From Echinococcus granulosus (taxonomy: Eukaryota; Platyhelminthes; Cestoda; Cyclophyllidea; Taeniidae), in NCBI RefSeq assembly GCF_000524195.1, contig NW_020170382.1, forward strand, positions 1,301,107 to 1,365,106: a stretch of 64,000 bases of DNA. Direction: 5' to 3'. Position numbers and translations under genes: made by a program. Of this stretch, positions 1-14,500 are shown piece after piece; positions within the stretch are counted from its first letter, which is position 1; each line of letters starts with the position of its first letter. Below the pieces are notes generated by a model. It made no database searches, had not been told where the DNA came from, and saw only the letters and a program-made list of their open reading frames with translations.

Positions 1-28
1 CACTTCATCCCAAAACTCATCAACTTAC

Positions 29-3000
29 TTGCTGCCAGAATCGGACTTTGCAACGAATTTGTTATAGAAGTGGTTTTCTAAACCGAAAGCAAAGACAGTT
101 TTCTCTGCTGAAAGCGCCTCTTGCACCACCTGAGAACCAGCAACCTCACGAATGCTCATTACGGAGCGCAGATTCTTCATCTGTTAGAGTGGAGCAGCAA
201 TAAATGCTACGGTTTATCAAAATAGCAAAAAAATCTAACTAATAAGATGCACAATTGCCCATCAGTTCTGTCAACACCTCCTTAATACTCTGTTTAAGAT
301 TTCTGTCCCAAATAACTTTTTGGGTCGAAAATTAATGTAGCTTTTTGTGATCAAATGCTATAAATGTTCACCCAATCCATCCATCAAACGCTGAACCAAG
401 ATGCTTAAAAACAATATTTAGCAGAGGATTCAGAAACATCACAACTTTAATGTCTATGCTGTACAGTGATCGAAAACGTAAAAAATGCGATGTTAAAATT
501 ACTTAAAAGCGTTGGTGGAGGAGCAGCACTTTTAAAGACAGGTTTCAGCAAAGTGACTGATATTTATTATGACTTTTTCTCGGAACTCGTTTTACCTTCA
601 GACCAGATATGTGGAGAATCGGAACAAATAATGTGAAGCAGGGACTACTTTTAACTTTACCTGAAGCGCGCTGCTTGCAACGACAATGGGCAAGAAGCAG
701 ATATTGACAAGAGTAAGCTGCCAACTGTACATGAAAGTGATCACAGTAGAGGCAATAATCAGGCAGAGGGATTCCATAACAGTGCCCAGTTGGGCACCTG
801 TTACGGTCTCCAGACTTGACACTTCTGTGGCAAGTCGAGCTGTCAACACGCCCGGCTGATTAGCGACCTCATCAAACCATCCCGGTTCCTGGAAGGAAGG
901 AATGAGGGAAGGAAGGGTGCTTTACTACCACCATCACAGTCTAAGCGTCAAGAGAGAATGCTTCTGTCTTACTAGACTATGCTACAAAGATTCTTACTGA
1001 CCCTTTTGGTTCGGCCTGCAGATCAACAGCTCGCTTTTTTGCTTCCATGAGCGGATAGTAAAGTTAATTCTATGCCCATATGTTTAATGATGTATAGATA
1101 GAAATATTAATCGAATAAATCATGTTTTTATTTCAACTAACTTGCTTAATTATGGCGTTGAAGAGGAGACTTCGGGTTCTTTGTGTGAGTTTGGCGCCAG
1201 CCCAGCCCAGTGCAGCGTTCTAAACAGACGGGGAAGTGCATGTACTCATAGGGCAATAGAATGGCATAAGTGACATCTTTGACTGACGTACTGATCCAAG
1301 TTGTGTGACAAGACGTATGAGACCCAATACTGCCATCATGCTAGCAATGAACACGGTTCTGCTCATTTTTTGGTCATTTGGAAGCGTAAATATCTACAAC
1401 GTTTTCAGATATGGCTTATTTAACAAATGTGAGCAATCCAAATCGAATATTAGATTGTTATTCTCTTTTGTGGCTCTAAAATGCAAACCTACCTTGAACA
1501 TTTCTGAGTATAGAATTGCGTATATAGGTTGAATAACACCGGAGATGAGTGAAATGAACAAGCCGAGGAAGAATAAAGGGAACTCTGGTTTGTTCAACAT
1601 AAATGCTCTTCCAAGAGCATTTTTCTGTAACGAAGACGTAAAGATGGCAAATGACATCATTCACTAATTTACGCCAGAAATTTGGATGGTCTTTCGTGAT
1701 ATCTACTTCATACAGGTGCTTGTGAAATTTATCTAGGCCGATTAGTTATTCCCTTTCCAGGCACCAATAGTATTAAACTGCCTCAAAGTAAAAGGCTTTT
1801 AGAGGATTTTAAAACAAAGAAAACTCACCTTTGCGAACATGACAAGGGACATAGAGCTAGCGTTACTACTAGACACGGAGCTTTCAGTCTCGGGATCTCG
1901 TGTAGTGCGTTTCCATACGCCTTTTTGTTTTGGGGATTGCTCTCTCTCCACTCCCTGCTCTGGCTCACTTTCTGAGTCTTCGGTCTCCTTCTTTTTCTCC
2001 TGATTAAGACAAGTCAAAGAAAAATCTCATTTTGAGGATATGAAACCAGATGAATAGCAAATGGCAACACCACTTCATTGAGCTTTTTCAATTGTCTCAC
2101 GAAGTAAAAAGTGGGAGTTTTTAAAGGTGTACCACTATTTTTTTAGCCAGTTTGCAGTCATTTTGACTGAAAGAATGTGTAGAGGTTTATGTGGCAAATT
2201 TTTCCTTTAAATACAAATACAGGATTTGAAATAGGATGTTTTGGAGAACGGCAAGTTTTCTTACTTTGGGATTATCTACAAAAGTGAAGTTGTTTATTAC
2301 CACGTCTCATTAATCAACTCTATTGTTCCGTCTGATCGTAGAGATTAGGCAGTAGGTACAGCCTGAGATAGGACAGGACAAAGACGAGTCAAATTTGAGA
2401 GGATCATAATGAGTTGAGTCGACATGATATCATAACCCATAACCATAACGCACAATCTGACGTGTTACCAACCTGAGTTGAGAGCATGTGAGCGTAGATA
2501 CCGTTAAGAGCGACAAGTTCATCGTGAGTACCCGACTCTTTCACCACACCTCTGTCTACTACAAGAATACGGTCAGCGTTGCGCACAGTGGTGAGACGAT
2601 GCGCCACCATGATGACAGTCCGTCCGACACCGGCCCTGTCCAACGCATCCTGTACCGCCCTCTCGGAGTGGGTATCCAGCGCCGACGTCGCCTCATCCAG
2701 CAGCAAAATCCGCGGGTTTCGTAACAGAGCTCGGGCAATAGCCAAACGCTGCTTCTGTCCGCCTGACATGCCACCACCGCCTTCACCGATCATCGTTTCG
2801 TATTCCTAGATTATCACAATGACACTGGTAGTAGGATTAATCTTACCTATTCATTTCGGTTCCTCTCAGATTGTAAAGTTAATGGCTCAGAATTTACGGA
2901 TTTAAGGGCAGGACTATCTAGGAAATTCAAGACTCGAGGTAATCGCTCAGTACTAATCGACACTTTCTTGTGCATTACGAATTTTGAGAACCGAAAGTTG

Positions 3001-6000
3001 ACTTGCATTTACCAAAAGCATCAGCCTTGATCAAAAATTTCGCCTTTTGACAGTCTATTTAAAATAGGCTTCTCCCCTGAAGCATGGACACAATTCAGGT
3101 GGTCAAGGCATCCTGATGCAGACTTACTTCTTGCATCTTAATTATGAAGTCGTGCGCATCTGCAAGCTTCGCGGCGGTTTCGATCTCCTCAAAGGTGGCA
3201 CCCTCGCGTCCCAATTCAATGTTTTCCTTGACTGTGGCGGCAAAAAGCACTGGCTCCTGTGAAACCACTCCAAACTGAAGTCTCATCCACTTGAGATCAA
3301 ACCCTCGAATGTCGTGGCCATCAATCAGTACCTAGGAATGAGAGACTACGTTGGATGCTATTGGATTTGCCTTCATGTACCGATCTTTGCAATTTTAAAC
3401 TTTGTAAGAAAGCTAAAAGTACTTGTGAAGAGGCTCGAATATTTCATTTGATTATATATTTTTAAGACAAATGATTCAGTTTTCTAGGAGGTGCTAACTC
3501 TGGAAATGGGCTTTCTAAATACTAATGAAAATTTAAGTCAACCCAAACAGGGGCAGAGAAAAATAGGCGTAAATCTTACCTGACCTTCACTGGGATCGTA
3601 GAAACGTTGAAGTAACTGGATGACAGTACTCTTCCCCGACCCACTTGGGCCCACAATGGCGATGGTCTGGCCTGCACCAATTTTCATTGAGAAGTTTTTT
3701 AGGGTCTACAAGGAGGGGTACTTGTTTATTAAAGTAATACTATAAAAGAACTCATTTTCATAGCCAATTAATATGCCGTCATCCTTGTATACCAGGTCCA
3801 GACAGCATGGCAAATTTCTTGGGAACTGTGAAGTGCATATAGATACCGCCGTTGAATGTTACCTGGTGACATCAGTAAGATCTAATGTATAATCGACAAT
3901 TGTTTGACATTAGATTAAAAATATTTGAAAGAAAGCCCTTCCCCCTAAACTAGCCTTCAAGTTATTACTTAATGCTATGCGTTTAATTTACCTCAGAAGA
4001 TAATGTCGTATGCCAAAGAACCGGTCATTTAATACGAGTTCGATGTAGGTTGGCAACAAGAGTACTTGTAAAATTGAAAAGCTGCTCAGCATTGGCAAAA
4101 AATAGATAAGATATTAGGTGTTCCTCTTATCTGGCTTTTTTCAAGTGTCCTCTTTTGAATCTCCACTCTGATACTAACAAGTGGTACATGTGTCATCTCT
4201 ACCGCCTGCTCGTGCATTAAATTTTTGGTTCGCCACTTTTCTCCCATAATCCTTCACTTTTCTTAGCTATAATTATGAGTTCTTCTAATCTCCAAGTGTT
4301 AAATATGGTGCAAAACCACTGTAAAACTCGAATATGGTGAAGCAAAGGTGACTTTTAGCGATTGCATTGGTTTGTAAGCCGGTTAACATAATGGAAAGGC
4401 CTTCAACAAGCCATTTTTTCCTATTCCGAAGCCCACTATTAGCTGATTGCAGGTACTATGGGTTGTTGAATGTGAATATGAGATAGACGGTGGGAATGAG
4501 CCCGGAAAATGCATTTGTGACAATCAGCCTTGTCCTTCAAATGATTTAAATACAGAGGACGGTCGACACCCTACATATCCCATATGTAGTTGTCTAATGC
4601 CTCACTGTCGATGCAAAAGTTGCTCTGAAAGTATAGCGGGCTAATCGAGAAACAAAATATGGTAAGTATATGGTCATAAGAATCCTCCAGATACACTCAC
4701 CACAACATCTGGTCGCATAGGATAGGAGAAGGAGACATTACGGAATTCAATGTCTCCATGTATGATATCGAGCTTCGTGCCTGATTCCTCCTTGTCAATT
4801 TCGGGAATCTGGAAGTGCGAACGGAGCAAATATTGAGTAACTGTTTTTCGTCAAATTCAGTGGGGAGAATTATTATCCATCTGTGAAAGTCACAAAGAAG
4901 AGCTTTACACGTTCTATGATCCAGTATGTGTTCGAAGCTGCAGCCGTGGCCCTAGTAAAGTAGGAGAATTCGGGCAGCACCAGACCCAACGCAATGCTGC
5001 CAACGATAAAGGCAAGGACGACCTAACCATTTGACAATGGAAAAAGATATTATAATCTTAACGTATGATCAATGTCAAGGATATGCATTTGAGTAATGCA
5101 TGCAGAATTTGTATTTGCTCAATCATTGAACGTAGTAACTTCTGGTAATCCTAGAACTTTCAATCTTGTTTTGGAATTGGTTCAACAAAAATAAAAACAG
5201 CAGTGTATCCTATCTAATTTGCAATGGAGTGAGAAAGAATTCAATCAAGTCTTTTTTATTTTTTAAATATTCAAACCTACAGAAACGATGGTTCCACTTT
5301 CGACACCATTTTCAATGCCTTCTTTTACACCAAACCAAAAAGTCAATCCTGCAGATGCAAATATGGAACCACCAATCAGCCCGATACCTAGAAAAGGGTG
5401 TAAAACTTATAACTAAAGAATTCTAGCAAACTGTACTCTTACAAAACAATATTTTATTAATGAACATAGGTCAGCAGGTAAGAGTACTCAGGTGTGCGAT
5501 GCACCAAATGAGTATGGGATAATTAGCTCACCGAAACCAAGCATAACATTCTTCAAGAAGGAGACCTTTGCAGCGGCACCGAGTTGGGAGGAGTACCGCT
5601 GCTTCTCCTTCTCTTGCCCAATGAAAGCAAATACCGTCTTGATGGAGTTGAAAACCTCACTGGCAACATTATTTGCCTTTGAATAAGCTTTCTGTTCTTT
5701 TATAGCAAAGTTGCTCATTGTAAGGCCCATGACAGAAAAAGCGAGTACAATAAGTGGTGCTGCACTCAGTCCAACCAGAGCAATCTTCCAGTTGTTCAAA
5801 AAGGCGCATACATAGCAAGAAATGAACATAGCCGCGTTTTGAACAAATCTTCCCAAACGCTCGCCGATACCGGTCTCGATGTGGTCGATATTCGCAGTCA
5901 ATTTCGTGATAAGATCACCTAATGACTGTTGATCAAACCATGGAACGTCTTGTCTAAGTATTTGCTTGAAAAATAAAGAAAGCAATAAGCAAAAAGAAGA

Positions 6001-6405
6001 AGGAACATAATCAACAAATGAACCCATTAAGTGAATTTCAAGTAGGTACCTTAAAGAGTTTGAGACGGATTCGACGACTCTGTCGTCTAGCTGAGAAACT
6101 AAAGTTAAACATTTCCACGAATGCCACAATCATTGTGACAGCACCTAGCAGGCAAAACCATCCAACCATTTCACGCATTCCATTAAGATCCACATCTCCT
6201 GGGGCGGTTAGCAAATTTATAACTCTTGAAAAAATGACAAGATTCACTGGAAATGAGCAGCCGACAGCCAAAGCAAAAATAAAGCCAACAACAAGCATTA
6301 TTTTGTCTTTGATATCAGAGTACCGGAACTAAATTAATTATCATACTCTGCATTGTAATTGAATTTACCAATTGGAAGAATGAAACGTGTTCCGATTCAT
6401 CAAAT
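29..6405 (-). CDS. P-glycoprotein-like ABC transporter, copy A (3' part outside window, first exon not found)
   Basis: ABCB full transporter (ATP-driven efflux pump of the plasma membrane). Exons, in transcription order: 6405-6369, 6328-6050, 5964-5532, 5387-5281, 5022-4909, 4808-4701, 3705-3580, 3331-3128, 2805-2473, 1999-1829, 1624-1493, 1393-1292, 1219-1142, 888-661, 180-29. Every junction is GT-AG and phase-consistent, giving about 868 residues. The order is TM1-2 (6328-6050), the rest of membrane domain 1, then NBD1 with Walker [10 protein letters not shown] (about 3640), Q-loop SQEPVLF, signature MSGGQ, Walker [13 protein letters not shown] and switch His in AHRLTTV (2805-2473). A Ser/Glu-rich linker (1999-1829) and the start of membrane domain 2 follow. 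The last exon ends in phase 2 with a good GTAAGT donor, so membrane domain 2 and NBD2 continue off the left edge. The first exon must end in phase 2 and lie between 6406 and 8522; it was not found. No stop or frameshift was seen. Confidence 0.92.
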
Positions 6406-8522
6406 CTAGAAAAAATATCAAAAAAAAGTGCCTTCCTACATTAACTCGTTGTCATCATTTTGTTCGCTTTTATCCTAAAAAAAACATATTATTAACCTCA
6501 GAGTGCAAAGCAACGATGTGTAATATTTTTATCATAAAATTTATAATAATTAGGCAAAATTTTTGCACTGGTTAGCAAATAATTACTAGTTTCTACCTCA
6601 ACAAGCTATTTTTATACTTTATATTCAGGCGTAGTCTTATTTTTGTGAAAATCTAACCTGAAAAAGTAAGTCTTGCATACCCCGGTTGCATGAATTTAAG
6701 GCTGTTTTACATTACATTGTAGCTAATGCGTTGCACATGATAAAATAAATTTAGGCTGACTGTATCTTCTTCCTATTCTTAAACTACCTGCGTGTTAAAT
6801 ATTAATTTGATTTAGCTTAAACGGTAGTAAATTAAGTAACTATAAATAATGTGAGTGCATGAAAATATTCAATCTTTATGGCCCTAGTTCCCATAATTGA
6901 ATAAATATCAGGCTGTCATTTACCTCCGTTTTTTCGCTCTCTTCTCCCTTCTTGTGTGATAGATGTTTTCTACCCATTTCTGAACTATCGAAATTCCGCT
7001 TATTCTTCGGCTATATAGTCCTTGTGAATTTAAACTATTAGAGGCTGTTTATAGCAAGACTAAAAATGAATTACTTCTATGTAAAAGATTTTGCTTTCGC
7101 TCAGTGTTTTAATTTTATGGCCTTTTTTACCGTCTTACTTCCTTTTGTATGGTGACTTACCTCTAGAACACTACATGCAAATTACAAAATACTATGTGTC
7201 ATTAATTTTGGATTCAGAGAAAGTTATTGGGCACCGCGTAGGTTGTAGAACACAAAAAATGAACGTATTTTTCCTTTGCGGCCGTAACACCTGTGCTCCT
7301 GCTGGAAATGCTAATTTTATTCAGACCATGAATATTTGTAGCGTCTTTCGAGACTAGCTAAAATCGGCCCTTTTTGCAATTGCTTATATCAAATCTTTTG
7401 CACTAGTCAAACCCCTTCATATGCACGCCGGCTAAAAGCTGTTACGAATTTGAAGTTAATACATTCAGACTAGATTGTTCGGTAGTATAACTCAGGACTT
7501 CTGCTAGGTATATCTATTTTGATGCAATCAAGGGGTATTGTAGCTCCCCGGGCCTTCCAAGAGGAAAAAATGAGCCTAGGGGCTTGGTGGCTACTGACAT
7601 GGTCTGGAGCCCATCACGATCGGTAGTGGTATAACGGTGGAGCCCCTCAGTGGTCTGCTGCCGAAACTAAGAGTTAAACAAGCAATCAATGCATTACAGT
7701 AGTGTGGTCAAAAAGTATGTTACTGACGGACAGAAGGAATGAGGATCTTCTGGCACGACACCGAGGTCCTACCACCGAGCGTTTGAACAGTCTGAGAAAA
7801 CTTATATACCCGTGTAATGAAACTCAAAAATAAACAAACCGCCAAAGCATCACATGTCTGATTTGCTAATTTTCCGTGTAATGCTTTTAGTATCATGTAA
7901 AATAATATTCCTTCCAGAAGTTATAGACCTACATCTTTAGTTTACTGTTTTAGAAAAGCAATTAGATTTTCAATAATAACAAAGTAACCAAAAGTATTTA
8001 AACCATGTTACCTGAAGTATTTTAGTTTTGCACAGATGCCTGGGCCAATTATATTTTGACATTACTCAAAACTCTCCGTTCTCCATTTTCTGGTCCTTAC
8101 CCTGTGATAACAGTAAATGCCCCAAAACTAGACGCCTACTGTCATATATACTTAGAACCTTTTACAAATTGTCTACAGAATTTCCCCCAGTTTTTTGTGG
8201 ATATTAGGATCACTTAAGAAATTTCCACAAATGCTTTTCATCCTACAGGTAGTCAAGTAAAAAACCCAATCTTGGCAAACATAATAACCTTGGCTTCACG
8301 ACACACTTCTCCATTACGTTTTGACAATGGAAAACTGAATACGCAGTGAAAATTATAGCCCATGCCTATGCTCCATTGGCTGAAAACATTTTTTTAACTA
8401 ACAGAGATATTGTTTGGAATGTTAATAATTGAAAGCACACAACGCAAGTGATTCGTGCAAGTAGGAAGAAGGAAAGGAATAAGGTGATGAAGAAGCGGAA
8501 GATGACTCCATTTAGTCCCTCT
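6406..8522. other. Spacer between ABC copies B and A; hides copy A first exon
   Basis: This 2.1 kb separates the stop codon of copy B from the first mapped exon of copy A. It should contain the promoter, 5' UTR and first coding exon of copy A. It also holds a minus-orientation copy of the ~180 bp dispersed repeat near 7555-7690. No other coding signal was supported. One short ATG reading frame (about 6978-6925, minus) ends in a GT donor but in the wrong phase. Confidence 0.5.
7555..7690 (-). repeat. Dispersed ~180 bp repeat, copy (reverse)
   Basis: The reverse complement begins with the TTTAACTCT...TTTCGG block and continues with the CACT..GGGGCTCC and CAGTAGCC blocks that recur in copies near 9.9, 12.3, 16.2, 17.0, 42.4, 43.2 and 56.3 kb. 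It is strongly diverged. Boundaries are approximate. Confidence 0.55.
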
Positions 8523-11500
8523 TTAATTTACTGCTGCATCCACATTGTGTAGGGTGTAGAAAACTCCGCGGGCCTGCATCAGTGCAGCCGGTCGACCGTA
8601 TTCAACCCGTTGGCCCTCCTGTAACACCACAATAACGTCGCAGTTCTCCACCGTGGTGAGACGATGTGCCACTACCAGACTCGTTCGTCCACCCTTCGCC
8701 ATCGCCTCATCCAGCGCCGCCTGCACAATGCGCTCCGACTCGTTGTCCAATGCCGAGGTTGCCTCATCCAGAAGCAGGAGCTTCGGTTTCCGTATTAGCG
8801 CTCGAGCAATGGCGATGCGCTGCTTCTGACCACCCGACAACTGCGAACCACGTGCTCCCACTGACGTCTCGTAGCCCTATTTAACCAGAATAATCACCCA
8901 ACCGGCTAGACCGATGAAGTTCTACATTATCAGCTCATGGGGGAAAATTTTTTGTGGTAAAACTGGTTTTCACCCACCGCACTATAACCCTACTCAAGCA
9001 GTGTAATCACCTCTTTCGTAGTTAATGTGCTGACACAATTGGCTAATTAACAAAATTGAGCGCCTTTAAACAAACCGTATAGGAAATCTGTAATCTTTCA
9101 ATTTTCGGGCCTTATGTGAAATGTTAACGTGACATATCAAGTGTAAATTTCTTGACTATCCACTTTCTAATGTCACGTGGATAACTAGCCCCTATGAGCA
9201 CGCACGCAGCTCTGCGTATTCAAAGGTTGTTCTGGTGGTCATAAGTTCCCTCTCTAGCATTTTAGCATTTATAATCACCCCTTAAACATTGCAAATAACA
9301 TCCTTCACCCTTTGAAATTGAAGCTATGATATTAGGCTGTTGTGCATCATCTAATGCTTAAGTAGGAGTGAAGCGATGGCCTTAACGGGTTCACCTTTGT
9401 GTCACCTGCCACCCCGCGTCACAGATGCGTGACAGTTTGTGGTAGTTGCTTACGCCAAGTAATGTTACAAACAGACTGAGTGAGATGAAAAAGAAAAAGG
9501 TTAGTTAGATGTTCTAGTTATGATGATTCCGACATTATTTCAGCATTTTAGCAACAGATACTATGTATACCTTTGGAATTTGCAAATATACATCAAACTT
9601 TTAAGAGCTTTCATTTTGTTTCCGATTTCCAATCAAACTTGATTCCTTTTAATTTAATATTACTGATACGTGTAGCATACGGGTTTTAGAATAAATGTTG
9701 CACCTCAAGCCCAGCATCGCTGGTGTATCAGCTTGTGAAAGTAGGTGCTTACTCGCCGGTTCAAAATGTAACTAAAATTGGAAGCAGTCACCGAGATAAT
9801 GCTGTACACTTCCTTAAAATGGTGTGCTTTATTCTCTGATCTTTAGCATTCTTGATCTCTGAAAACGTATGCGTGTGTAATACGTTGGTTGCTTGCCTAA
9901 CTCTCGGCTTTGGTAAAGGATCAACTTAGGTGCTCCGCCATTACACCTTCGCCCGGTGAACTGGCCTCCGAGCCATACCAGTAACACCAAGCCCTACTGT
10001 ATTTCGAACATATACATTCTGCCCGAGTATTATTTTGTCTTTGGCCTTCAGAAAAGTCCAAGGAGGCGACATCTAGATCATACATGTATACGTCTTTTTT
10101 CTTGCCATAATCTCTTTTTTAAACAACAGCCCTTTCTTAAAATAGGCAGCTGGAGGATTTTTCTAGATCACCTAAAGTTTCGCTACTATTCAAATTATTG
10201 AATCTAAAACCTCGGTCTCTCCCTAATAACACCTGATTGCCATCGAAATTTTGGGATCGTTTGTTTTGGTAGACTTTCGTTGGTTCATTTTGCGTTGAAA
10301 CAGACGAGTTAACTTTCTGGTTTACACAACCACATTAGAACCCACCTCAGGCAGAGTTTCAATGAACGAATGAGCATTGGCCTCTTTCGCAGCAGCTATA
10401 ATCTCCTCCATGGAAACCTCTCTCGAGTTGTCTCCGTAGGCGATGTTCTCCCTAATGCTTAGGTCGAACAGATTGGGCTCTTGCGAGACGACGCCGATCT
10501 GCTGACGGATCCAATTGGGCGCAAGAGTGCGCACATCTCGTCCATTGATGAAAATTCCGCTGTTGGGACCGTGTTCGGACACGTCGTAGAAACGTTGAAC
10601 CAACTGAAGGAGAGTGGATTTGCCACATCCCGATTGGCCTACGAGTGCCACAGACTGATCCGCCTCGACAGTGTGGCTGAAACGCTTTAGAAAGAAGTCG
10701 TCATTTGGTTGAAGTCATGCAGGTGGTCTTGATTAATTAGACCATTTAAAGTGGATACTAACCCGTAGAATACGTGTGTTGGGTCGGGTAGGATAGCGAA
10801 AGTCGATATTGAGGAACTCCACGCGTCCATCAAACGGCTCCTTGGGAAAGTCGCCCTCGTTGGCGTCAGATTTGGTCTGTCGGTCGAGTGTGGCGAAAAC
10901 CAGCTTAACGTTATGTGAGGCTTTCCTAAACTCTGGTGCTAGTGATGCCACACGTCCTAAGGCTTGGCTTCCGAAACTGTAGGCGGAATAAGTTCTAAAG
11001 GGAAGTTGTAATTTATTGTTTAGCTGAGCATGTGTCTGACCACATTATGTTATTGGAATCAAGTCTTTAATATCTTTAGCAATAACTCAATACTTTTCAT
11101 TGCTAATGCCCATTATAGCGATGTGTTTCGTGTAGCAGATGCTTTGTTAAGCAACTTTTGGGGTTTTTTTTCAAAAGTTATCCCTAATTTGCTTATTTTT
11201 CTTTCTCCTTGTTTAAATCCACCCAGTTAAAATGCGTGGTTTTGAGCAGGCTAGAGTTAAAGTAAGAAGTTGCTCTCATTCTATGCATTTTAAGGTAATC
11301 ATCTCATCTGATATTAAAAAACGTATCGGTAATATTATTATTCTGCTTAACATTATAGCCGCCCGCATTATCGCCTACAAAGGCACAATTCTATGAGGCC
11401 CCACAATACCTTTTCCACAATGGGTTCGTTTACAGATTCTGCCGTGATTCCATTCTACCTCCAGTCGGGATCAAGATAAAGAATTTATTTAAGAAAAGAG

Positions 11501-14500
11501 TTTAGGGTTTTATTTAAGCCTCCCAAAAGAGATAATTATCGTCAGGAGATGGGATTGGGCTCACCGGAACACTGCTAGAACGGTAGTCTTGTCCTGGGAG
11601 AGAAGCACAGCCCCAACGTAGAAGGAGGCACAAGCCTGGAAGATGGCCAGCGAAGAAGCGATCCCGTTGACCAGTGCAAACATCAACGCCTCCTTGTATT
11701 TGTCTCTTGAGGTAGGAGGATTTGTGAAGAGAAGTTAGGGGTGGATGGGAGACGGTAAGTTCTACGCCAAAATTATCCATTACTGTTAAAGTAAAACTAA
11801 GTGAAACTGAGGTCAGCTTCATCAATTGCCGTCTTATCCACTAGTTAGGATTTTTAAATTAACACTTTAATGCCCATCCGATTAAGGACCCCACCTCTGA
11901 AGCATCTCATACCATGCTTTAAGATGGGGGAGATGAAATGTGATACTGCTCCATTCTCGTCCACATTAGCATTCATTCAGGCTCTGAGTGGATGTGACCT
12001 CTTCTTTGCACCAAAAACTCATATGCTAAGTGTAATAAACTGTTGGAATATAAAACGGAGTTAGAAGCAGCGGTGGTTATTGCTGAGATTTTTACTGCCG
12101 AAGACAAAACCTCGCGAAAAGACTGCGCATTGTTGGAAAGGCGGTGTAGCTTACACCGGTGATTATTCCAACACCTAAGGCATTTAATAAATTTTCTTCA
12201 GTTAGTTCCCACTGAAAAGACGAAAGAAAATTATTAGGCGCCTCTGTAATATGTTAATTGTTTGTTTAACTCTCAGTTTCGGTAACGGACCACTTGAGGG
12301 CTCCGCCAGATGGCCTGTCTCTCGGGCAGTGGTAGCGACCCCCAAACCCTTTAGTACCGCTACAATACACATTCTGATTGAGTATAATGTTTTCCTTCGT
12401 CTTCGGGAAAGTCTTGGGGCGCTCTAACTTCGTACTTTGATGCGCTTAGTTAAAACTCAATCCAAATGACTAATTGTGTTTCTTCATCCGGTTTAAATGA
12501 TAACAACTAAACAGTTACTGCAAGTCGAGTTTACTAGCCCACCGAGGAGGCTTAGAAACCATGTTAGCTGGTAGGGTGGTAAATGGTGCTGGCTGCCATG
12601 TGCCCTTGTAACTTAGATGGAAGGCACACTCATTTTGGGGCAAGCCACCTCCTCATAGATACCTTGCCTACGACTTGGTTAAACCTTTGAAAAGTTAACG
12701 CCTTAGTATGACAATCAGGGGGCATCTTAGGCTACACCTACAACCATGAATAATGAAAAAATGAACCCGGAAGTGACTCGCGAAAGCAAGAACGTAACTG
12801 CAGAATAGGCTGTAGTAAAAGTGGTTGTAAATATGGGATCTGCCTGTATTTCGGTTTGGGAGTAACCTGACTGGGTATGTGAGAGCGCTCAAGCAGTGAC
12901 ACCTGACAATCAGAAAGTTGCGGTGAAGGGAGTGAAAATATCTACAGCATTCCAAAAGTAACCAAAGGATGATGCGATAGACTTATCACTTTTGATAAAG
13001 AAAACGGGAAGCCCATTTGTCGGCGTGAAATTGGGTAACGGTCGGCTTCTGGGAATCTCAAGTACCGGTTCGCCAAAACCTGTTGAGAATGTGAAAAGCT
13101 AAAGCTATTTTGGCGTCTCCCAACTCACGTCCGAACTCACCGTCACAGGCCAATCAAGAATAAGATGGCTCGATATTTCAAAGGGAATGATGACACCTCT
13201 AAATCTCACACCGCAGTCAAATCATCAAAAGGCTGAAGCTTAAGGGAAATAAATGGTCAAATTGTAGTCCAGATTTGGCGACATCTAAAGCAGAGTGCCG
13301 CTTGAGAATGTGATATTATAAATAAATTGGTGGCTAGGCCATTGATATAAATTAGGTTTAATTGTCCTCTGTAACACTTTTAATGAGGCTTACAAAACTT
13401 TACGGCTGGATGGAAGAGTGCTTTGAAGTTACATCACTACTTGATGGAATTCTAGTGCTTTTTGTGTGGAGATTTGAAGCTTATGTGACACCAAAATTAG
13501 GGGTTTATTAAAATCTCATGGCTGAAGATGGTGCTGATTCGCAATACAGCGCAAGAGCACAGCACGTGAGAGGACTTGATGAGGTTCAGCACATGACGTT
13601 CAGAACGCACCTTCTTCGACTTCAAAGTTCATGGAGATGGGTTTTGTCGTTTTTCTTCGTGGTTTTAGGGAAAAGCACAACAATGCTGGTGAAAAAAACG
13701 CCTTCATTTGCACTTCTTGCTAAAGTCAACGAAATGATGGTAATAAGCCCTAAAAACAGGTCACGAAACCCTGAAGAAGGATGGTAGACCAGTTTAAATT
13801 ATCATAGACTCGTGAAAGATGTTCCTGTTAGCACAGCCACGAAGTATCAAAGATGAGTTTTAACAAAGGTGTCCTAAAGGTCCTTGTTTCAAAAAAACTC
13901 AAAATTTTCGTAAAAATACAAAAGTGGTTGGTGACTGAATAGTCGAACTGCACAATCCTGCCCCTGGCTGGGTGATGACACTCCTTCGGGCATATTTGGA
14001 AGGGTTATGCAATGGTAAAGGTCAAGATAATATTAGAGGCTAAACACAATCATCATATCGCGAGAGAAGATTGGAAACACTACGTGGATGGTGTGCGAGC
14101 TCATATTCGATGCATATGCATAATTTTTACAGAGTTACGCATTTAATACTGAAGGATAATGATTGAAAAAGTATGGAAAACGCCCTCGTGGAATACTAAA
14201 CCGTAATAAATATCCTGCTGATATGCTATACCATTTCTAGCAAATGTCTCTTCCAAAGATGACCTCCAACCTAGCGGCTCTGCATAGCACCCAGGTGAAA
14301 CATTTGAAGCAAAGCTTACATTGATTCAGGGGTACAGCGCTGCCTGAAGATCGTGTAGAAGTGCGACTCCAAACCGAAACTCGTCACTGTCCTCTCCGCG
14401 GAGATGGTCTCCTGCATCACCTGCGAGCCCTTCACTTCGTGGGGACTCAGGCTCGCCGACATTTGGTTCATCTAAAACAGCAGCAAAATGTATATGTGAT

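Noticed and set aside
2488..2809. Plus-strand ORFs over the ABC NBD exons (also near 8666, 18513, 18995, 19421)
   Set aside because: Antisense shadows of conserved GC-richer exons whose minus-strand frame encodes clear ABC motifs.
3799..3862. AG/GT-bounded open stretch encoding [17 protein letters not shown] in ABC copy A
   Set aside because: Inserting it (64 nt, phase 0 to phase 1) breaks the frame, whereas direct joining of the flanking exons gives the exact spacing of other P-glycoproteins. Judged a chance frame.
6925..6978. Minus ATG frame (MGRKHLSHKKGEESEKTE) as first exon of ABC copy A
   Set aside because: It looks plausible as a P-gp N-terminus, but its donor is phase 0 and the next exon needs phase 2; joining gives an immediate stop. 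An unseen intermediate exon would be required.
13518..13787. 89-codon plus-strand ORF inside an ABC copy B intron
   Set aside because: Opposite strand to the gene, no family resemblance, and a length expected by chance in a 2.6 kb intron.
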